Shown here piece after piece: positions 26,942 to 35,429 of a DNA stretch of 64,000 nt. The stretch is from Pseudoalteromonas sp. Z1A8 (GTDB lineage Bacteria > Pseudomonadota > Gammaproteobacteria > Enterobacterales > Alteromonadaceae): contig NZ_WTLB01000017.1 in the NCBI RefSeq assembly GCF_011378855.1, positions 1 to 64,000 on the forward strand, written 5' to 3'. The notes beneath the pieces are model-generated. The model saw only the letters and a list, made by a program, of their open reading frames with translations, searched no databases and was not told where the DNA came from. Numbering within the stretch: the first letter of the stretch is position 1; each line of letters begins with the position of its first letter. Both the position numbers and the translations under genes were made by a program.

Positions 26942-27949
26942 TTAACGTGTTTTAATAGAGTTCCCTGTAATTAATGAACCGGTAAAAACTCGTGCTTCAG
27001 CAGCGGCTTGAGGGTTTTCAATACGTTCCATGAGTATGTCTACAGCGGCTTTAGTTAGCTGTTTCATAGGTTGTTGTATTGTGGTTATTTGATAGTTGTA
27101 CCAAGACGCAGCACTAATACCATCAAACCCTACCACCGACACATCGTCGGGTACGCTTAAGTTTAAGTTTTGTTTGATTTCATCAATTACGCCAATGGCC
27201 ATTACATCGTTACTGCAAATAATAGCATCGGGTAGGGTGTTTGTTTTTAACCAATTTTCTAATGCACTTCGTGCTGATTTATAGCCATAATCACCATAAA
27301 TAACAGGCGTATTTTGGATACCTAAAGTGTGTAAATAATTTTGAGCTATTTCACGGCGCTCGTTGGCTACATCGGAGTCATCTGGGCCGGCAATAATTAA
27401 ATACGACTTATGGTTAGATTGGTGTAATAAATCAATTAGCTGTTTAATGCCTTTATCGTGATTACAGCAAACTGTGTTTGCATTCGATTCAGGCACATTA
27501 CGGTTATAAAGCACAATGGGTGTGCTGTGTTTAGCAAATAAATCTAGGCTTTTACTATCAAAGTGAGCGGCTAGAGCAATTACGCCATCAACCTGAAAGG
27601 TCCAAATGTTTTCGAGTAATTCATCTAATTCGTCTGCGTCATCAAGAGTAAAGAGCAGCACTCGTTTATTGTTAAGTGCTAGCTCTTTGTTAAGCTCAGA
27701 GAGTACCTCAGGATAGTTCAAGTTTGCTCGCGATGATAAAATAACCGCGACCATACCAGACTGTTTAGTGATCAACATACGGGCAATGGCATTAGGGCGA
27801 TAGCCCATTTCATTGGCTGTTGCGACTACCTTTTCGCGGGTTTTTTTAGACACGCTAAATCCGGGCCTAAATACACGCGATACCGCTGATTGTGATACAC
27901 CCGCTTCGCGGGCTACATCATATGAGGTGACTCGTTTTTGCTTTGACAA
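26942..27949 (-). CDS. LacI-family transcriptional regulator of the locus
   Basis: 335 residues. N-terminal helix-turn-helix and hinge: VTSYDVAREAGVSQSAVSRVF followed by RPNAIARML, then a periplasmic-binding-protein-like effector domain with SVVGFDGISAASWYNYQITTIQQP near residue 270-295. LacI proteins bind palindromes with a central CG and release on ligand binding. Five TTCGAA-centred palindromes precede the units of this locus and none of that quality was seen elsewhere in the window, so they are probably its operators. The gene is cotranscribed with the histidinol-dehydrogenase-like gene (4 bases upstream), hence autoregulated. Confidence 0.88.
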   Translation of the reverse strand: MSKQKRVTSYDVAREAGVSQSAVSRVFRPGFSVSKKTREKVVATANEMGYRPNAIARMLITKQSGMVAVILSSRANLNYPEVLSELNKELALNNKRVLLFTLDDADELDELLENIWTFQVDGVIALAAHFDSKSLDLFAKHSTPIVLYNRNVPESNANTVCCNHDKGIKQLIDLLHQSNHKSYLIIAGPDDSDVANERREIAQNYLHTLGIQNTPVIYGDYGYKSARSALENWLKTNTLPDAIICSNDVMAIGVIDEIKQNLNLSVPDDVSVVGFDGISAASWYNYQITTIQQPMKQLTKAAVDILMERIENPQAAAEARVFTGSLITGNSIKTR

Positions 27950-27953
27950 TGAT

Positions 27954-29228
27954 TTATTTCCTATATCGTCTTACTCGTATGTCTGCTTGTTCTTTGTGGC
28001 CAGCGAACCCTTCTGCAGCACATAAACGTGAACAATACTCACCAACAACAACCGAGGCTTCTTCTGTTACTCGTTGGAAAGTACATGTTTTTATGAATTT
28101 TCCTACCCATAGCCCACCAGTATAACGCGCTGCTTTACCTGTGGGTAGTGTATGGTTTGTACCAATACATTTATCGCCATAAGAAACGTTAGTTTGCGGA
28201 CCTAAAAACAAAGCTCCAAAGTTTTGCATGTTTTCTTTGAAGTAGTCGGTATTGCGAGTCATAATTTGTACGTGTTCAAATGCAAGATCGTTAGCAACTT
28301 CGATCATCTCCTCATAGGTATCACATACAATAACTTCACCATGATCCTTCCATGCCACACCTGCAATATCAGCAGTAGGTAATATGGTAAGTTGTCTTTC
28401 TACTTCTGCCATTGTATCAATAGCTAATTGCTCAGAGTTAGTCAGTAAAATAGCGGGAGACGTAGGGCCGTGCTCTGCTTGGCCTAGTAAATCGGTCGCA
28501 CATAATTCGCCATCTACACTGTCATCAGCAATAACGAGTGTTTCGGTAGGGCCTGCAAATAAATCGATACCAACTCGGCCAAATAATTGTCGTTTAGCCT
28601 CGGCTACAAAGGCGTTACCCGGGCCTACAATCATATCTACTGGAGCAATAGTTTGCGTTCCAATAGCCATTGCAGCAACGGCTTGTACACCACCGAGGCA
28701 GTAAATTTCATCTGCGCCGGCCATATCCATTGCAACCACAATTTCTGGTGATGGCTTGCCATTAAAAGGTGGAGCCATGGCGATAACACGTTTAACACCG
28801 GCTACTTTAGCCGTTAATACACTCATGTGCGCAGAGGCTAGTAGTGGATATTTCCCTCCTGGTACGTAACAACCTACGCTCTCCATTGCTATGTGTTTAT
28901 GGCCAAGTGTAACGCCAGGTAGTGTTTCTACTTCAACGTCTTTCATTGAGTCACGTTGAATTTGAGCAAAATTGCGGACTTGGCTTTGCGCCCATTTAAT
29001 ATCTTCGATTAATTGATCATCAAGTTGTGCATAACACGCTTTAATTTCATCACTAGATAGCCTGAAAGACTTCGGAGTCCACTTGTCAAATTTTTCAGAA
29101 TATTCACGAATTGCTGCATCACCTTCAGATTCAACACGCGCTAAAATATTTTCTACAATATCTCTTACTGATTGATTTTGTTTTTGTTTTGAGTCAATTG
29201 GTTGACCTTTTTTTAAATGCTTTATCAT
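27954..29228 (-). CDS. Histidinol-dehydrogenase-family oxidoreductase
   Basis: 424 residues with the HisD fold markers: [62 protein letters not shown], the QAEHG catalytic/metal segment and DLAFEHVQ. No his genes are near. Paralogues of HisD outside histidine synthesis oxidise an alcohol to the acid with NAD, the known case being sulfopropanediol 3-dehydrogenase (HpsN). That suits oxidation of a primary alcohol or diol here. The ATG has an AAGGAT site. It heads the minus-strand operon with LacI, hydrolase, aldolase and SnoaL E, divergent from the SDR. No sulfolactate lyase genes are present, so a sulfonate pathway is not supported. Confidence 0.85.
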   Translation of the reverse strand: MIKHLKKGQPIDSKQKQNQSVRDIVENILARVESEGDAAIREYSEKFDKWTPKSFRLSSDEIKACYAQLDDQLIEDIKWAQSQVRNFAQIQRDSMKDVEVETLPGVTLGHKHIAMESVGCYVPGGKYPLLASAHMSVLTAKVAGVKRVIAMAPPFNGKPSPEIVVAMDMAGADEIYCLGGVQAVAAMAIGTQTIAPVDMIVGPGNAFVAEAKRQLFGRVGIDLFAGPTETLVIADDSVDGELCATDLLGQAEHGPTSPAILLTNSEQLAIDTMAEVERQLTILPTADIAGVAWKDHGEVIVCDTYEEMIEVANDLAFEHVQIMTRNTDYFKENMQNFGALFLGPQTNVSYGDKCIGTNHTLPTGKAARYTGGLWVGKFIKTCTFQRVTEEASVVVGEYCSRLCAAEGFAGHKEQADIRVRRYRK

Positions 29229-29321
29229 TGTTTATATCCTTAGTGACTAGTTGTTTTATACACTGTTGATGAGACGTACTGGTTAAATAATGTCTTGCAT
29301 CTGTGGGTACTCTAATTAATA

Positions 29322-29337
29322 ATGACTTCGAATGCAA
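29322..29337. promoter_or_regulatory. LacI-type operator, copy 5 (imperfect)
   Basis: ATGACTTCGAATGCAA matches TTGACTTCGAAGTCAA at 13 of 16 positions, with a perfect left half. It lies in the 129-base divergent region between the dehydrogenase operon and the SDR/cupin operon. Confidence 0.6.
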
Positions 29338-29357
29338 TATAGATTTTAGGTGAACAA

Positions 29358-30098
29358 ATGGGATTTGATAAAACTCTTTTACTTGGTAAAACCATTTTGA
29401 TAACGGGTGCGGGTAAAGGCATTGGTAAATCGTGCGTACAAAAGTGTGTAGATGCGGGTGCAAATATAATTGCTGTGGCGCGTACAAAACACGATTTGGA
29501 GCAGCTCAAGGAATATGCTCCTTCGCAAATAGAAATCTGGCCGCTTGATATAAACAGTGATGCTTTTTATGAGCGTTTACGAGGGCTTACTAAGTTAGAC
29601 GGTTTACTTAACAACGCAGGTATTAACCGTGTTGCGCCAATGCTTGAGCAAACAGATGACAATATTGATGATGTAATTTCGATGAATATTCGTAGTGTTT
29701 ATCGAATAAGCCAAGCAGCATTACCAGCTTTAATTAACTCTGGTGCCGGTGCTGTGGTTAACATGTCATCTCAAATGGGTTTTGTAGGCTCACCTAATCG
29801 CACTTTGTATTGCATGAGTAAGCATGCGGTAGAGGGGCTCACCAAGGCACTTGCTGTTGAACTAGCAACACAAAATGTACGTGTAAACACGGTTGCCCCT
29901 ACGTTTGTTGAAACGCCAATGACAAAGCCAATGCTTGAAAATCCCGACTTCAAAAAGTTTGTTTATGACATGATCCCAATGAAAAAAATTGCCCAAACGG
30001 ATGATGTTGCAAATGCTTGTGTATTTTTGCTTAGTGAGTTGTCTGCAATGATCACAGGAACAAGTATAAAAATTGATGGCGGCTGGACCGCTCAGTAA
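29358..30098 (+). CDS. Short-chain dehydrogenase/reductase
   Basis: 246 residues, classical SDR. Cofactor motif TGAGKGIG (residues 15-22), NNAG at about 88-91, catalytic Ser in MSSQMGF, and YCMSK (Tyr and Lys). The tail has the usual SAMITGTSIKIDGGW. The acidic DVNAN-type switch is replaced by AVARTKHD, an Arg after strand 2 that would permit NADP. A GGTGA ribosome site precedes the ATG. It is followed by the bicupin gene 18 bases later, and is divergent from the dehydrogenase operon across operator copy 5. Likely oxidises or reduces a hydroxyl or keto intermediate of the pathway. Confidence 0.88.
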   Translation: MGFDKTLLLGKTILITGAGKGIGKSCVQKCVDAGANIIAVARTKHDLEQLKEYAPSQIEIWPLDINSDAFYERLRGLTKLDGLLNNAGINRVAPMLEQTDDNIDDVISMNIRSVYRISQAALPALINSGAGAVVNMSSQMGFVGSPNRTLYCMSKHAVEGLTKALAVELATQNVRVNTVAPTFVETPMTKPMLENPDFKKFVYDMIPMKKIAQTDDVANACVFLLSELSAMITGTSIKIDGGWTAQ

Positions 30099-30116
30099 TT
30101 AATTTAGGAGAGAATA

Positions 30117-31115
30117 ATGAGTTTATTTGCAGATCGCTTAGTACGATACGATGATTTAATTCCGTGTAAGAACGCCTTTATTGATACGCGTTCGCCTGGT
30201 AGTGATCAAAAAGAAAATTTTACTATTATAGGTCCAGGTGTTGCAGAAAACCCTAATCAGCATGTGCATATTTCTATACCACATGGGTTTAATATTGGTG
30301 GCGCTCGCCAACCTGCTGGGTGCTTAAACTCGCAGCATAGCCACTTAACCGAAGAAATATTTGTTGTACACAGTGGCACATGGGCATTTTATACCGGTGT
30401 AGACGGTAAAGACGCTAAGGTAATTTTAAACGAAGGTGATATTATTTCGATTCCTTTAGATATTTTTAGAGGATTCGAAAACGTAGGTAATGGTATTGGC
30501 TACTTATATGCAGTGCTTGGCAGTGACGATCCGGGTAGAGTACTTTGGGCTCCACAAGTATTTGATATGGCAAAAGAGTTTGGCCTTATTTTACTTGAAA
30601 ATGGCAGTTTAGTAGATACAACGCTCAATGAAAAAGCCCCTGATGGGGTTAGTCCAATGGCTGTTACTAGCAGCGAACAAATAGCGCAGCACCGAATAAT
30701 AACAGACGAAGAGCTTGCGCAAACAGTGGTCAGAGCAAGTGATTTTAATTGGAACAAGCACTCTTACCTAAGCCAATTCGAAGGTGTTTACGAAGCACCG
30801 CTAGTGGGTAATTTAAATGCCGATACGCCTATTCAAACACAACTAAATTGGCCACATGGATTTAATATATCAGCGTTAAAACTCCAACCAAATGCAAAAA
30901 TAGCAAAACACATTCGTTTTGAAGAAGAGGTTATTTTTGTTCATCAAGGTAGCTTAACCATTGATTTAGGCGATGAAGTATTAACGCTTACTCAAGGAGA
31001 TACATTTTCAGTTCCTATTGAGCATAGCCGAGCGTTTAGTAATGAAGCGAAAAATGATTGTATTGTGTATATTACTCGCAGGAATGATTCGCCAAAAGAT
31101 CCGCAATTTATTTAA
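30117..31115 (+). CDS. Bicupin protein
   Basis: 332 residues with two cupin domains. The N-terminal one (about 75-140) has QHSHLTEEIFVVHSGTWAFY and LNEGDIISIPLDIFRGFENVG, so the metal ligands H, H and E are present. The C-terminal one (about 245-320) has AKHIRFEEEVIFVHQGSLTIDL and LTQGDTFSVPIEHSRAFSN. The second site has an R where the second His is expected, so metal binding may be weaker. Bicupins include dioxygenases, decarboxylases and isomerases. Second gene of the SDR operon, with GGAGAGA before the ATG. The reaction is unknown. Confidence 0.8.
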   Translation: MSLFADRLVRYDDLIPCKNAFIDTRSPGSDQKENFTIIGPGVAENPNQHVHISIPHGFNIGGARQPAGCLNSQHSHLTEEIFVVHSGTWAFYTGVDGKDAKVILNEGDIISIPLDIFRGFENVGNGIGYLYAVLGSDDPGRVLWAPQVFDMAKEFGLILLENGSLVDTTLNEKAPDGVSPMAVTSSEQIAQHRIITDEELAQTVVRASDFNWNKHSYLSQFEGVYEAPLVGNLNADTPIQTQLNWPHGFNISALKLQPNAKIAKHIRFEEEVIFVHQGSLTIDLGDEVLTLTQGDTFSVPIEHSRAFSNEAKNDCIVYITRRNDSPKDPQFI

Positions 31116-31137
31116 ACTTTAATGCCATATGTAATTT

Positions 31138-31172
31138 AAGGCACTTAGCTTGTTTTAGCTAAGTGCCTTTTT
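31138..31172. terminator. Shared terminator of convergent genes
   Basis: AAGGCACTTAGCT pairs with AGCTAAGTGCCTT, followed by Ts on the plus strand. The stem overlaps the last codons and stop of the EamA gene on the minus strand and ends the bicupin operon on the plus strand. Confidence 0.85.
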
Positions 31173-32029
31173 CGTGGTAAAAAACCAGTAACCAGCATAG
31201 TGCCTACAATTACAAATAGTGCGCCTAGTAATGTATTTGGCCCTATTTGCTCATCTAAAAATAAATGCCCCCAAAATATGCCAAATAATGGAATTAAAAA
31301 GGTGACAGTGAGTGCTGAAGTTGGGCCTATATCGTCAATAAGTTTAAAAAATAATATATACGCAAGCGCGGTACATACAACGCCCAGTACTAATACACCT
31401 AGCATAACGTTGGTGGTTGGAACTTCACGTATTGGCATAAATAAAATAAGTGGCAATACCATAAAACTCGACGCCCACATTGAGCCATGAGCGTTATCGA
31501 ATGGGGCCAATTTGGGCGCATTTTTAGTGTAATGCGATGCAATGGCATAGCAAAGTGAAGCGCTTAATGCTGCTACTATGGCTATGATTGATTGGCTATT
31601 TAATACAAAGTGATTTTGCCCAACAAGTATTGCAACACCTATCAAGCCAAGCAATAAACCAAGCACCATACTTTTGGTCGGCTTTGTTTTTGTCCATAAA
31701 ATACCTACTACTGCGCCCCAAATAGGGGTTGTTGAATTTAAAATTGATAAAGTAGAAGCGCTTATAGTTTGTGCTGCATAGGCAAAAAATAAAAACGGCA
31801 AAGCTGAATTAAACGCGCCTATAATAAAAAAGTGTTTTTTGTGTTCAATAAAGGCTAAACGGCGCTTTAAGTATAAGGCAACAATAAATAAAGTAACTGC
31901 GGCAAAGCCAACTCTAAACTCAATTAATACTGCAGGCCCCAAGCTGTTAGCTGCCATTCGCATAAATAAAAATGATGCGCCCCAAATAGCGGCCAGAAAA
32001 AATAATCGCAGTAAGCTTGCTAAGGTCAT
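31145..32029 (-). CDS. EamA/DMT-family transporter
   Basis: 294 residues, ten predicted membrane spans in two EamA repeats (about 5-140 and 150-285). Markers: AAIWGASFLFMRMAA, FNSALPFLFFAYAAQTISAS, LLGLIGVAILVGQ and the second-repeat PLFGIFWGHLFLDE. Members are exporters of metabolites or amino acids. It is convergent with the bicupin gene and has no operator of the locus upstream, so I do not place it in the catabolic regulon. Substrate unknown. Confidence 0.85.
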   Translation of the reverse strand: MTLASLLRLFFLAAIWGASFLFMRMAANSLGPAVLIEFRVGFAAVTLFIVALYLKRRLAFIEHKKHFFIIGAFNSALPFLFFAYAAQTISASTLSILNSTTPIWGAVVGILWTKTKPTKSMVLGLLLGLIGVAILVGQNHFVLNSQSIIAIVAALSASLCYAIASHYTKNAPKLAPFDNAHGSMWASSFMVLPLILFMPIREVPTTNVMLGVLVLGVVCTALAYILFFKLIDDIGPTSALTVTFLIPLFGIFWGHLFLDEQIGPNTLLGALFVIVGTMLVTGFLPRKRHLAKTS

Positions 32030-32134
32030 GATAGTATTTTAATTATGCATATTGGGCTTTAGAATAGCAGGGTTTATAAACACTGTAAGCCATATTCGGA
32101 ACTGGCATATAAAAATAATAAATTAAGGACAAGA

Positions 32135-32662
32135 ATGAAAAAGTTCTCCGTAGCTGCAGCTTCTATGGTATTTATCACTTTGTTGGGTGGATGTAACTCT
32201 AGCCCAATCAACCTTTACAGTGATACCACCATGAAAAAGAATGAATACAATGGTATTAAAGCGTATCGAAAAGGGCAGTTTGAGGCCGCTTTCAATTATT
32301 TAAAAGAGCCTGCTGGGCTAGGCTATAAAAGCGCACAGTACACGTTGGCGTTTATGTTTTTAAAAGGCCAATACTTGGAGCAATCTACTAAACTAGGGAT
32401 GGGCTGGCTAGGCGTTGCAAAGGAAGCGGGGGTTGAAAATTGGTCTGCGCAATACGATGCATTTTACAGTGCAGCGACTACGCAACAAAAACAACTAATA
32501 GATGAAACAGTTGCGGTGTATATAACGCAATTTGGCGTTAAGGCACAAAATATGACCTGTCGTCGTTCAACTTCGCCTAGGCGTACATTTGGTGAAGTTA
32601 AAATTGATTGCACTAAGCACGAAGGTATCGTTACCGAGCACGAAATACAAATAATAGAATAG
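32135..32662 (+). CDS. Lipoprotein with a Sel1/TPR-like repeat
   Basis: 175 residues. Signal MKKFSVAAASMVFITLLGGCNS with lipobox LGGC, so the mature protein starts at Cys20. Residues about 45-105 (AYRKGQFEAAFNYLKEPAGLGYKSAQYTLAFMFLKGQY) follow the Sel1-like alpha-hairpin pattern that mediates protein contacts. The C-terminal part has two cysteines (MTCRRS, IDCTKH), probably paired. AAGGACAAG precedes the ATG. Function unknown. Confidence 0.75.
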   Translation: MKKFSVAAASMVFITLLGGCNSSPINLYSDTTMKKNEYNGIKAYRKGQFEAAFNYLKEPAGLGYKSAQYTLAFMFLKGQYLEQSTKLGMGWLGVAKEAGVENWSAQYDAFYSAATTQQKQLIDETVAVYITQFGVKAQNMTCRRSTSPRRTFGEVKIDCTKHEGIVTEHEIQIIE

Positions 32663-32664
32663 AG

Positions 32665-32817
32665 TTATAGCTTTTCTAGCTTCTTTTCAAAGTCGCTTTT
32701 AACTATTTCAAGTGCTTTGAGTATTTCTTCTGGAGCAACATCGTGTTGCTCTAAAATCATTATTAAATCTACTGCAAGTTTAATATGTGTAGGGGCTTGA
32801 TCAAGTGGGTTTGTCAT
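32665..32817 (-). CDS. ybaM: YbaM-like (DUF2496) small protein
   Basis: A 50-residue protein. The sequence starts MTNPLDQAPTHIKLAVDLIM and continues ILEQHDVAPEEILKALEIVK, then SDFEKKLEKL, which has the pattern of E. coli YbaM and the DUF2496 family (PxxVKLAVDLI, LEIVKxDYEKKL). Its ATG lies inside the 3' end of the upstream comFB-like gene, overlapping it by 17 bases in another frame. The function of the family is not known. Confidence 0.8.
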   Translation of the reverse strand: MTNPLDQAPTHIKLAVDLIMILEQHDVAPEEILKALEIVKSDFEKKLEKL

Positions 32818-33082
32818 TTAACTCTTTCTTTTTTGATATTTGGCTTATGGCAACGTTTATAGCTGTTTGCACGCGTTGTTCCATATGTATGCGTTCTGAT
32901 TGTGGTAAATAAAATGCCATATCAACATCATAGCGAATGTATCGTGGTGGGAGCTGGTTTAGTACTGTACAGCAAAAGTCAGCCATTACGTCTTCATCAT
33001 ATTTTTCGTCAAGTTTAAGTTTGATAACTTCTTCGACTACAATTTTTTCGTAATAGTTGTGTATGTCTTCGTGTAATCGCAT
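32801..33082 (-). CDS. ComFB-family protein
   Basis: 93 residues. The start MRLHEDIHNYYEKIVVEEVI and the middle DVMADFCCTVLNQLPPRYIRYDVDMAFYL are typical of ComFB (late competence development protein family), small proteins with a pair of cysteines; in cyanobacteria some bind cyclic di-nucleotides. It precedes and overlaps the ybaM-like gene. Its role in Alteromonadales is not established. Confidence 0.8.
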   Translation of the reverse strand: MRLHEDIHNYYEKIVVEEVIKLKLDEKYDEDVMADFCCTVLNQLPPRYIRYDVDMAFYLPQSERIHMEQRVQTAINVAISQISKKKELNDKPT

Positions 33083-33135
33083 ATTCCCACCGCTTTAAAA
33101 AATAATCCGTTTAACTGAGTCTATACTAAGGCTTG

Positions 33136-34029
33136 CTATAAATCGATAGCGGCTTTAAAGAGTTGTTTATGAACGTTAATTAGCTCACTTAAATTACGCT
33201 GATAACCTCCGCCTAGGGCGCACATTAATGGGATTTGTTGTTGCTTACAAAAGTTGAGAACAAAAAAGTCGCGCTTATATACGCCATCCAGTGATACATC
33301 AAACAAGCCTAACTCGTCTTTAGTATAAATATCAGCCCCAGCGTTATACAAAATAATATCAGGGTTATGAATGCGCACGCAAAAATCGAGTGCTTGGCTT
33401 ACTGTAGCAAGGTATTCAGTGTCGGTTGTTTTAGCGGGTAATGCAAAATCGTAAGTAGACTGTTGTTTATTACGTGGGAAGTTTTGTTCACAATGAATTG
33501 AGCAGGTAATAATTTGGTCATTTTTTTGAGTGATTTGCGCTGTGCCATCGCCTTAGTGTACGTCGCAATCAAAAATTAAAACAGTGTCAGCTTGATCGGT
33601 ATCTATTAAATGTGCAGCGGCAATAGCTAAATCATTAAAAATACAAAAGCCACTGCCAAAATCGCTATAGGCGTGATGATAACCACCGCTCAAGTTAAAG
33701 GTTAGATCGTGACTAAAAGCCGCTTCAGCTGCTTGAATACTCCCGCCAATTGATAAAAGAGTACGCTCTACAAGTTGCTGCGAATAGGGAAATCCCATCT
33801 TTTTAATTGCTTTATCGCTTAACCCGCCAGCTAAAAAGTCATCTATATAACGTTGGTTATGACATAGCGCAAGTTTAGATGCGGTTGCTTTTTTAGGTTC
33901 TTGAAAAGCACTTGCCAAAACACCGAGGCTTTCTATTTCGGTTTTAAGTAGCTGATACTTTTGAATAGGAAAGCGATGACGTTCTGGCAGTATAAGGTCT
34001 GAATACAATGGGTGATAATAAAGCTGCAT
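33136..34029 (-). pseudogene. Histone-deacetylase-family gene interrupted by one in-frame stop
   Basis: The frame would encode about 297 residues of an HDAC/acetylpolyamine-amidohydrolase-like protein: YYHPLYSDLILPERHRFPIQKY at the N-terminus, NLSGGYHHAYSDFGSGFCIFNDLAIAA, DTVLIFDCDVH, then after the stop GDGTAQ, NAGADIY and LGGGYQRNLSELINVH. The family motif is DxDVHQGxGT, so the expected residue at the TAA (33553-33555) is Gln, CAA, one C-to-T change away. No frameshift is present. Both halves keep the active-site residues, so the lesion is recent, a sequencing error, or read through. The gene is the last of a dinG-TauE-priC-HDAC run. Confidence 0.85.
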
Positions 34030-34042
34030 AGTAAAGTGCGCC

Positions 34043-34651
34043 TTAACGCAGTTGTTGTTTTTCTACTTGTTGTATTTTGTCCTCAGTGGCAGAAATTGCT
34101 TTTCTGCAGCGACCTAACCGAGCATGTGTGCTTAATATTTCAAGGTTAAGCTTTTGTGCTTTAGCAGGCGAGGCTTTATCCATTTGCATTTTACGCTCTT
34201 CAATCATGAGCACTAACCGACGTTCAAACTCATGGTTTTGTTTTAATTCGTCATAAAGCTCGTGCGATGATTGCATTATTTTTTGTACAGCGTGCTTATA
34301 AACAGTTTGCTTAGGACGAGGTTTATAATGGCTTTTGTTTTCTTTAACCCAAATAGGCGTTGATTTAATAACATTAAACACGGCTTGTACTTGTGCGCCA
34401 ATGCGTTCAAGTGCGTAGGTATAAGCATGACGATGCTCGCTTGGCGGTAATCGTGACACTTCGTCTTCAATTTCTATTACGTAATCGGCTAGGTTCATGC
34501 TTTTTGTACTAAAAACTGCGCGGTCAAACAAGCTCGGTTGCGCCTGCATATAACGGTTTTTAGAAAACAGTTTAGCTTTATCAAATTGCTCAGCTTGTTG
34601 TTTTAGCGTTGCAACTTGTTGGCGTAGTTTATCTAAAGCCATTGAATGCAT
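34043..34651 (-). CDS. priC: Primosomal replication protein PriC-like
   Basis: 202 residues (199 if the second ATG at 34642 is used). Highly helical and basic, with MALDKLRQQVATLKQQAEQFD, LFSKNRYMQAQPSLFD and the C-terminal LSTHARLGRCRKAISATEDKIQ, matching the PriC (replication restart) family by eye. PriC binds SSB and remodels stalled forks for PriA-independent DnaB loading. The gene starts one base after the stop of the TauE-type transporter gene and is followed by the broken HDAC gene, so it is translated from the dinG operon. Confidence 0.75.
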   Translation of the reverse strand: MHSMALDKLRQQVATLKQQAEQFDKAKLFSKNRYMQAQPSLFDRAVFSTKSMNLADYVIEIEDEVSRLPPSEHRHAYTYALERIGAQVQAVFNVIKSTPIWVKENKSHYKPRPKQTVYKHAVQKIMQSSHELYDELKQNHEFERRLVLMIEERKMQMDKASPAKAQKLNLEILSTHARLGRCRKAISATEDKIQQVEKQQLR

Positions 34652-34652
34652 A

Positions 34653-35429
34653 TTAAAAGTAAGCCTCGTAAATTAGTTTTAATGCTAAAAGTATAACCAT
34701 AGTATTAAATACAGGGCGAATAAATTTACTACCAAAGCGTATTGCCGAATGCGCGCCAAACCATGCGCCTAGCATAATAAAAAAGCCCATTGTTATACCA
34801 AGTAAAAAATTTACATGGCCGAGTGCTACAAAGGTAATTAAAGATATAAAGTTAGAAACAAAGTTCATTGAACGCGCTAAGCCACAATTGAGTAGCAAGT
34901 TCATTTTATAAAGCATGCCATTGGAGGCTGTCCAAAAAGTACCTGTACCTGGGCCTGCTAAACCATCAAAAAAGCCTAATGTTAAACCCTGCAGCCACTG
35001 TTTTACTTTCATCGCTTTGTTGAGTTTAGGGAGTTCATCACCTTCGGTAGTACTTAAATTACCAAATAAGCTATAAGCGGCAACTAAAATAATAATAATA
35101 GGCAGTAGCTTGTTTAAAAAGTCGATACTTAAATGGTCAACAATAACAGTCCCTATCAATGCACCTATTGCGGTTGCAATAACGGAGGCAGCCCAAAACT
35201 TTGGACTAAATAAGTTCTTTTTATAATAGGTATAGCTTGCTGTTAGGGAGCCAAAACTTGCAGCTAGTTTATTGGTGCCTAATGTTAAATGTGGAGGTAA
35301 GCCAGCAGTTAATAAAGCGGGCACAGTTAACATGCCACCGCCACCGGCGATAGCGTCTATAAAACCTGCGGCAAGTGCAACAGCACATAAAACAGCCCAG
35401 GTAGTTGGATCGAGTGCGAGTTCAAACAT
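34653..35429 (-). CDS. TauE/SafE-family (TSUP) transporter
   Basis: 258 residues with about eight membrane spans in two TSUP repeats. Signature segments: AAGFIDAIAGGGGMLTVPALL in the first and GFFDGLAGPGTGTFW in the second. Family members export sulfite, sulfoacetate or related anions. Its ATG overlaps the dinG stop (TAATG), so it is co-translated with the helicase, a functional pairing with no obvious reason. Substrate unknown. Confidence 0.85.
   Translation of the reverse strand: MFELALDPTTWAVLCAVALAAGFIDAIAGGGGMLTVPALLTAGLPPHLTLGTNKLAASFGSLTASYTYYKKNLFSPKFWAASVIATAIGALIGTVIVDHLSIDFLNKLLPIIIILVAAYSLFGNLSTTEGDELPKLNKAMKVKQWLQGLTLGFFDGLAGPGTGTFWTASNGMLYKMNLLLNCGLARSMNFVSNFISLITFVALGHVNFLLGITMGFFIMLGAWFGAHSAIRFGSKFIRPVFNTMVILLALKLIYEAYF

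Noticed and set aside
29066..29081. Operator-like AAGACTTCGGAGTCCA inside the dehydrogenase gene
   Set aside because: It matches the consensus at 12 of 16 but the central symmetry is broken and the bases encode a plausible protein segment; I cannot tell an auxiliary operator from chance.
18409..31115. A dihydroxypropanesulfonate (DHPS) pathway, suggested by the HisD-like dehydrogenase and an SDR
   Set aside because: No sulfolactate or cysteate sulfo-lyase, no TRAP or TauT-type transporter, and an aldolase instead; the resemblance is only at family level.
33136..33378. A separate 80-codon gene downstream of the stop in the HDAC-like gene
   Set aside because: It is the in-frame continuation of the same protein after the TAA and starts at an internal Met, so it belongs to the broken gene.
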